Shown: positions 60,024 to 64,000 of the stretch, in pieces
How the letters are laid out: each line of letters begins with the position of its first letter
Numbering within the stretch: position 1 is the first letter of the stretch
Assembly (NCBI GenBank): GCA_049323435.1
Contig: JBMOMX010000008.1
Coordinates: 62,001 to 126,000, forward strand
Reading direction: 5' to 3'
Source of the DNA: UBA11222 sp049323435
Lineage (GTDB): Bacteria > Pseudomonadota > Alphaproteobacteria > UBA11222
DNA: 64,000 nt
Made by a program: the position numbers and the translations under genes
The notes under the pieces: generated by a model
Database searches by the model: none
What the model was told of the DNA's origin: nothing
Seen by the model: the letters and a program-made list of their open reading frames with translations, nothing else

Positions 60024-60740
60024 TCAAAGTCCCTGGGTCAATTCAGCCAGCCCCCGGATGATGCGGTCTGGCTGGGCGGGCGGGTTTTCGGGCAGGCCAT
60101 TTCCGTTATGGTCATGCCAGATTGTGTGGATGCCCAGGCGTTGGGGGGCGGCCACCTCCCATTCCAGATTATCGCCCACCATCCAGGCCGATTGCGCGTC
60201 CGCGCCCACAGCCTGCAAGGCATGCAGATAGGCCTCGGTTTCCGGTTTGCCAAAGCCGACATCGCCTTCTACCTGAATATGGTCAAAGCGGTGCTCAAAA
60301 TCAAACCTCCGAATTTTTTCCCATTGTGGCTGTGTCGCCCCATTAGTTACCAGCGCCAGCCGCACCCCCGCCGCGCGCAGCCGGTCCAGGGTTTCATGGG
60401 CATGCGGAAACAGGCTGATTTCCCGGTCGCGCAGGGCAGCCAGGGCGTCTGCAATCCGATGCGCCAGCGCGTCATTTGCGATCCCCGCCCGCCGCAATCC
60501 AATACCGGTAATTTCGCGCCGCGTGCGGGCCAGATCCAGCCGCGCCGGCTTGTGGCGCGCACTGTCCGACCAGAATTCCAGCGCCGCCGCATACAGCGCA
60601 TCCGCAGTGGCGTCCAGGCTGGAGGGGTTCAGATCGGCATGAAATTCATCCAGCGTGCGCCGCCACACATCACGGGGACTGCCCTTGAAAGACAGAATCA
60701 GCGTGTCATCCATATCAAACAAAATTGCGCGCGGCAGCAT
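60024..60740 (-). CDS. HAD-superfamily phosphatase (subfamily IA)
   Basis: 238-aa Rossmann-fold phosphatase. The nucleophile motif is LFDMDDTLI at 7-15, motif II LALVTNGA near 127-134, motif III Lys in GFGKPETEAY near 160 and motif IV MVGDNLEWEVAAPQRLG near 180-196. A helical cap lies at about 18-105. It resembles YjjG/NagD-like nucleotidases and sugar phosphatases; the substrate is not fixed. It is 19 bp downstream of bioD on the same strand, so it may be cotranscribed with the biotin genes without being part of that pathway. Confidence 0.9.
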   Translation of the reverse strand: MLPRAILFDMDDTLILSFKGSPRDVWRRTLDEFHADLNPSSLDATADALYAAALEFWSDSARHKPARLDLARTRREITGIGLRRAGIANDALAHRIADALAALRDREISLFPHAHETLDRLRAAGVRLALVTNGATQPQWEKIRRFDFEHRFDHIQVEGDVGFGKPETEAYLHALQAVGADAQSAWMVGDNLEWEVAAPQRLGIHTIWHDHNGNGLPENPPAQPDRIIRGLAELTQGL

Positions 60741-60759
60741 AAGCAGTTTTCCCGGCCGG

Positions 60760-61434
60760 TTAGTTCAGATTCAATAGATAAGTCAGATCGTCCGCATTTC
60801 CAGCACGGTCCAGCCGGGGCAGCCCATGCAGCCGCACGCCGCCTGTAAATCGCTCCAGCGTTTCCAGCGTCTCGGCCAGCGAAACCGGTGATACGGGGCT
60901 TTCGCTGACCACGATGCCCGCGACAGGAATGCCCTTGGATTGCAAGGCCTCCAATGCGCTCAGCGTATGACTGATACTGCCCAGATAGCTGCCGGTCACC
61001 AATAATGCAGGCAGTTGCAGAATCATGATCCAATCGCGCACCGTGTAAAGATCATTCAGCGGGACCAATACGCCGCCCACCCCTTCGATCAGCAGATAAT
61101 CCTCCGCGCCAGTTCGGGCCGCCGCGCAAAAGCCAATCACTTCTTTCAGATCAATCTGGCGGTTTTCGCGCCGCGCCGCCATATTGGGCGACAGTGGCGC
61201 CTCAAAGCGCCAGGGCGTCACGCGCGCAATCGTTTCGGCATTGACCGGCAGGTCCAGCGCATCCAGCAGAATGCCCGTATCGCTTTCCTGCGCCACATCA
61301 TCCGTGTACCCCGTCAGCAGCGGTTTTAACGCGCGCACGCTTTTGCCCTGCGCCCGCAATTGCCGGATCAGCAATGCGGTGACAAAGGTTTTGCCAATAT
61401 CGGTTCCGGTGGCGGTGATAAAAAAACTTTTCAT
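60760..61434 (-). CDS. bioD: Dethiobiotin synthetase
   Basis: 224-aa ATP-dependent enzyme closing the ureido ring of dethiobiotin from diaminopelargonate and CO2. The phosphate loop is ATGTDIGKTFVTALLI near 8-23; RALKPLLTGY follows with the conserved Lys-Pro near 37, and IEGVGGVLVPLND near 116-128. The length is normal and the start overlaps the bioF stop by 4 bp. Confidence 0.95.
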   Translation of the reverse strand: MKSFFITATGTDIGKTFVTALLIRQLRAQGKSVRALKPLLTGYTDDVAQESDTGILLDALDLPVNAETIARVTPWRFEAPLSPNMAARRENRQIDLKEVIGFCAAARTGAEDYLLIEGVGGVLVPLNDLYTVRDWIMILQLPALLVTGSYLGSISHTLSALEALQSKGIPVAGIVVSESPVSPVSLAETLETLERFTGGVRLHGLPRLDRAGNADDLTYLLNLN

Positions 61435-62582
61435 ACCAGATTTTTCTCACGCAACAGGGCCGCCAGCCGGTCAATATCCCTATCCTGATGGGCGGCGGTA
61501 AAGGTAAATCGTAGCCGCGCCGTGCCCTGGGGCACGGTGGGCGGGCGGATGGCGGTCACCAGAAATCCGGCCTGTTCCAGCATGGCGGACGCCGCCAGCG
61601 CGCGGTGTGCATCGCCCAGGATCAGCGGCACGATGGGGCTTTGCGCTTCGGGTAAATTCAGGCTGCCGGTAAACCGGCGCGCCTTGCGTAGGGGGGCCGC
61701 GCGCAATTCGGGATCGCGCGTAATTATTTCCAGGGACGCCAGCGCCGCCGCCACACTCGCGGGCGGCAGCGCCGTGGAATAAATCAGCGTGCGGGCGCGG
61801 TTGCGGATCAGATCCATGACAGTGCGCGCGCCGCAAATATAGCCGCCATAGGCCCCCACCGCCTTGGACAGGGTGCCCATTTGCAGCGGCACATCCATCT
61901 TTTCGCCGCCGGAAAAACTGCTGCCGCGCCCATCCGCCAGCACGCCAATGCCATGCGCGTCATCGGTCATCAGCCAGGCGTCATGCGCCCGCGCCCGCGC
62001 CGCCAGTTCACGCACCGGCGCCAGATCGCCATCCATGCTGAACACGCCATCGGTCAGAATCAGGCATTGCCGGTGCGATGAACGATGTGTACGGAGCAAT
62101 TCCTCCAGATGCGCCAGATCATTATGCCGGAATGTCAGCATCCGCGCCCCGCTCAATCTGCCGCCCGCCATCAAACAGGCATGGCTGAGCGCATCGGCCA
62201 GAACCAGATCATTTGACCCGGCAAGGGCCGGAATAATGCCCAGATTGGCCAGATAGCCGCTGCCGAACACGCAGGCGTCTTCGGTCTGCTTTAATTGCGC
62301 CAGCGCGGATTCAAGCTGCGCATACAGCGAATAATTGCCGGTCACCAGGCGTGATGCGCCCGCGCCCGCGCCAAATTTTTCGATGGCCCGCATGGCCGCC
62401 TGTTTGACGTGCGGATGCTGGCTCAGATTAAGATAATCATTGCAGCAGAATGAAATCAGCCGCCTGCCATTACGGATGGCAATGGCGTTTTCGGTGCGGT
62501 CGGTTTCGGCCAGCCAGCGCCGCAGGCTTTGCGTCTCCAGCTCCGCCAGCCTGGCCGAGGCGAATTTTTCAAGGCTGTCCAT
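61431..62582 (-). CDS. bioF: 8-amino-7-oxononanoate synthase
   Basis: 383-aa PLP enzyme joining pimeloyl-CoA or pimeloyl-ACP to alanine, the first step of the biotin ring pathway. The glycine-rich segment FGAGAGASRLVTGNY near 69-83, the Asp in TDDAHGIGVLADGRG near 200-214 and the Schiff-base Lys in MGTLSKAVGAYGGYI near 233-247 are present. ATG 62582 is chosen because it overlaps the bioA stop at TAATG and gives the normal N-terminus; the frame is open upstream inside bioA. Confidence 0.96.
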   Translation of the reverse strand: MDSLEKFASARLAELETQSLRRWLAETDRTENAIAIRNGRRLISFCCNDYLNLSQHPHVKQAAMRAIEKFGAGAGASRLVTGNYSLYAQLESALAQLKQTEDACVFGSGYLANLGIIPALAGSNDLVLADALSHACLMAGGRLSGARMLTFRHNDLAHLEELLRTHRSSHRQCLILTDGVFSMDGDLAPVRELAARARAHDAWLMTDDAHGIGVLADGRGSSFSGGEKMDVPLQMGTLSKAVGAYGGYICGARTVMDLIRNRARTLIYSTALPPASVAAALASLEIITRDPELRAAPLRKARRFTGSLNLPEAQSPIVPLILGDAHRALAASAMLEQAGFLVTAIRPPTVPQGTARLRFTFTAAHQDRDIDRLAALLREKNLV

Positions 62583-63877
62583 TATTGCTTCGCCGCCCAT
62601 TCGCCGATCAGTTTGACCATAGCGCCGGTAAGATGCTGCAACTCGTCCCGGGTAATGGTGAAAGGCGGTGTGGTGTACACAATATCGCCAAACGGGCGCA
62701 GCCACACGCCTTCCTCGACAAAGCGTTGTTTGAACCAGTCGCGCGCTTTCATATTCTGCAATTGCACCACGCCAATCGCGCCCATGACACGCACATCACG
62801 CACGCCGGGCATCGCGGCGCAGGGGGCGAGTGCGGTGCGCAGATGTTCTGCAATCGCCGCCACCTGCGCCAGGCGCGGTTCGGTTTCAAACAGATCGAGC
62901 GAGGCGTTGGCCGCCGCACAGGCCAGCGCATTGCCCATATAAGTCGGCCCATGCATCAATGCCCTGGCGTCATCTTCGCCGAGAAACGCCTGATACACTG
63001 CGCGGCTTGCAACCGTCGCCGCCAGCGCTAGCGTGCCGCCGGTCAGCGCCTTGGAAAGCGTCATAATGTCCGGAATGATTTCAGCCTGGGTGCATGCGAA
63101 CATCGTCCCGGTGCGCCCGAACCCGGTCATGATTTCATCCAGAATCAGCAGCACCCCATGCCGGTCACACAGCGCGCGCAGATCGTGCAGTTGTTCCGGG
63201 CTGTGAAATTTCATGCCGCCCGCGCCCTGCACCAGCGGTTCCACTATCATGCCGGCAATTTCATCGCGGTGCGAACGCAGAAATGCGTCCAGCGCATCAT
63301 GCTGGGCGCGGTTGCGCGGCAGATCGGAGATATATTGTTCCAGCAGCGCGCCCTTGAACAAGGCATGCATGCTTTCATCGGGATCGCATACCGACATCGC
63401 CCCCAGCGTGTCGCCGTGATAGCCATCGCGGAAACAGACAAATTTCGTGCGGCCCCTGCGCCCGCGATTGATCCAATATTGCAGCGCCATCTTCATTGCA
63501 ATTTCCACCGCGACCGAGCCGGATTCGGAAAAAAACACATGATCCAGATCGCCCGGCGCCAGGCGCGCCAGCCGCCCTGCCAGCCGGCTTGCGGGTTCGT
63601 TCACCAGTCCGCCCAGCATGACATGCGGCATCCTTGCCGCCTGATCAATAATCGCGGCACGGATATGCGGATGATTATAGCCATGACAGGCGGTCCACCA
63701 GGACGCAATGCCGTCAATCAGCTGGCGCCCATCGGCAAGCTGAATGCGCACCCCTTCGCTTGCCACGGCCGCCAGCGGCGCGGGCGCGGTCTGCATCTGG
63801 GTATAAGGCAGCCACAGATGCTGTCTCGCATCTTGCAGCCAGTCCGCCGTCGCGTCAGGGTGATTGTGCCGTGTCAT
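62582..63877 (-). CDS. bioA: Adenosylmethionine-8-amino-7-oxononanoate aminotransferase
   Basis: 431-aa class III PLP aminotransferase that uses SAM as amino donor. The N-terminal LWLPYTQMQTAPAPL and ASWWTACHGYNHPHI are typical for BioA; the Asp of ILDEIMTGFGRTGTMFAC near 246-263 and the PLP Lys in TLSKALTGGTLALAAT near 274-289 are intact. It leads the unit bioA-bioF-bioD. No bioB, bioC or bioH is in the window. Start ATG 63877. Confidence 0.96.
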   Translation of the reverse strand: MTRHNHPDATADWLQDARQHLWLPYTQMQTAPAPLAAVASEGVRIQLADGRQLIDGIASWWTACHGYNHPHIRAAIIDQAARMPHVMLGGLVNEPASRLAGRLARLAPGDLDHVFFSESGSVAVEIAMKMALQYWINRGRRGRTKFVCFRDGYHGDTLGAMSVCDPDESMHALFKGALLEQYISDLPRNRAQHDALDAFLRSHRDEIAGMIVEPLVQGAGGMKFHSPEQLHDLRALCDRHGVLLILDEIMTGFGRTGTMFACTQAEIIPDIMTLSKALTGGTLALAATVASRAVYQAFLGEDDARALMHGPTYMGNALACAAANASLDLFETEPRLAQVAAIAEHLRTALAPCAAMPGVRDVRVMGAIGVVQLQNMKARDWFKQRFVEEGVWLRPFGDIVYTTPPFTITRDELQHLTGAMVKLIGEWAAKQ

Positions 63878-63973
63878 GACGGCAGTTTAGCCTGTTTCGC
63901 AGAATTATTCACCGGGTGCTTGTGATAAAGCCCGCTTTGCGCGACGATGGGCAAAAATATCGGGGGAGGGGTA

Positions 63974-64000
63974 GTGGCATGGTGGCGCTGGACGGCTTTA
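63974..64000 (+). CDS. Possible start of a gene cut by the right edge
   Basis: GGGGGAGGGG at 63962-63971 is a strong ribosome-binding site. GTG 63974 would read MAWWRWTAL, like the first residues of a membrane protein; ATG 63979 in another frame reads MVALDGF. Too short to identify. The gap 63878-63973 to bioA probably contains divergent promoters. Confidence 0.3.

Overview
The window is chromosomal DNA of an alphaproteobacterium. No rRNA or tRNA gene is visible. Lineage evidence is the ChvI/ChvG two-component pair near ATP-dependent pckA, DUF2244 divergent from nth, a DUF3035 (BamF-type) lipoprotein in an ileS-lspA operon, a SUV3-like helicase followed by S4, TerB and 7Fe ferredoxin genes, an alpha-type CheZ, and a hairpin repeat family with the core GTCACCCCGCACTTGTTG that recurs between genes. 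The genus cannot be read from the sequence. About 66 protein genes are packed on both strands, with many start/stop overlaps and few gaps above 300 bp.

Layout. 1-3.1 kb: peptide-type ABC importer genes and a metallophosphoesterase. 3.2-5.7 kb: three tandem paralogous short-chain dehydrogenases. 5.7-7.2 kb: a GIY-YIG protein and an IS30-family element that split a hairpin repeat. 7.3-13.5 kb, minus strand: methylmalonyl-CoA mutase, an MBL-fold hydrolase, a zinc-ribbon gene cut by an in-frame TAA, then an EmrA/EmrB-type efflux pair. 13.9-19 kb: helicase, S4, TerB, ferredoxin, CheZ. 19-27 kb: crotonase, CmoA plus an ICMT-like methyltransferase, nth, a proline/alanine-rich lipoprotein, adenosine kinase, cysK, a MoeB/ThiF-like enzyme. 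27-31.7 kb: an ArsR-DUF899-TfoX-GST operon, a 2-hydroxyacid dehydrogenase, SH3 and SRPBCC proteins. 31.7-36.7 kb: pckA with a tandem-repeated 3' end, then ChvI/ChvG. 36.8-41.4 kb: envelope and signalling genes (FliL-like, GEEISWGQ membrane protein, miniature flagellar rod-like protein, SCO1, ankyrin, RsbW-like, FecR, OmpA). 41.4-51 kb: ileS-lspA-bamF-M16-M16-pgi-mutL. 51-54.4 kb, minus: carbamoyltransferase, DUF5989, SxtJ and a PPP-family phosphatase. 54.5-59.6 kb: degenerate EAL protein, lone ABC ATPase, 2-oxoacid:ferredoxin oxidoreductase. 59.8-63.9 kb, minus: small protein, HAD phosphatase, bioD-bioF-bioA.

Taken together: the metabolic genes (methylmalonyl-CoA mutase, crotonase, KorAB with a nearby ferredoxin gene, PEP carboxykinase, phosphoglucose isomerase) fit a heterotroph with an active TCA cycle, propionyl-CoA use and gluconeogenesis. 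CheZ and the flagellar-like fragments suggest motility. The least understood parts are the carbamoyltransferase-DUF5989-SxtJ module, the interrupted zinc-ribbon gene, the three-tier palindrome at 19.0-19.35 kb, the tandem repeat that multiplies the pckA stop codon and hairpin, and the paired inverted repeats upstream of the efflux operon. I found no CRISPR array, prophage, toxin-antitoxin pair or recognisable defence island.
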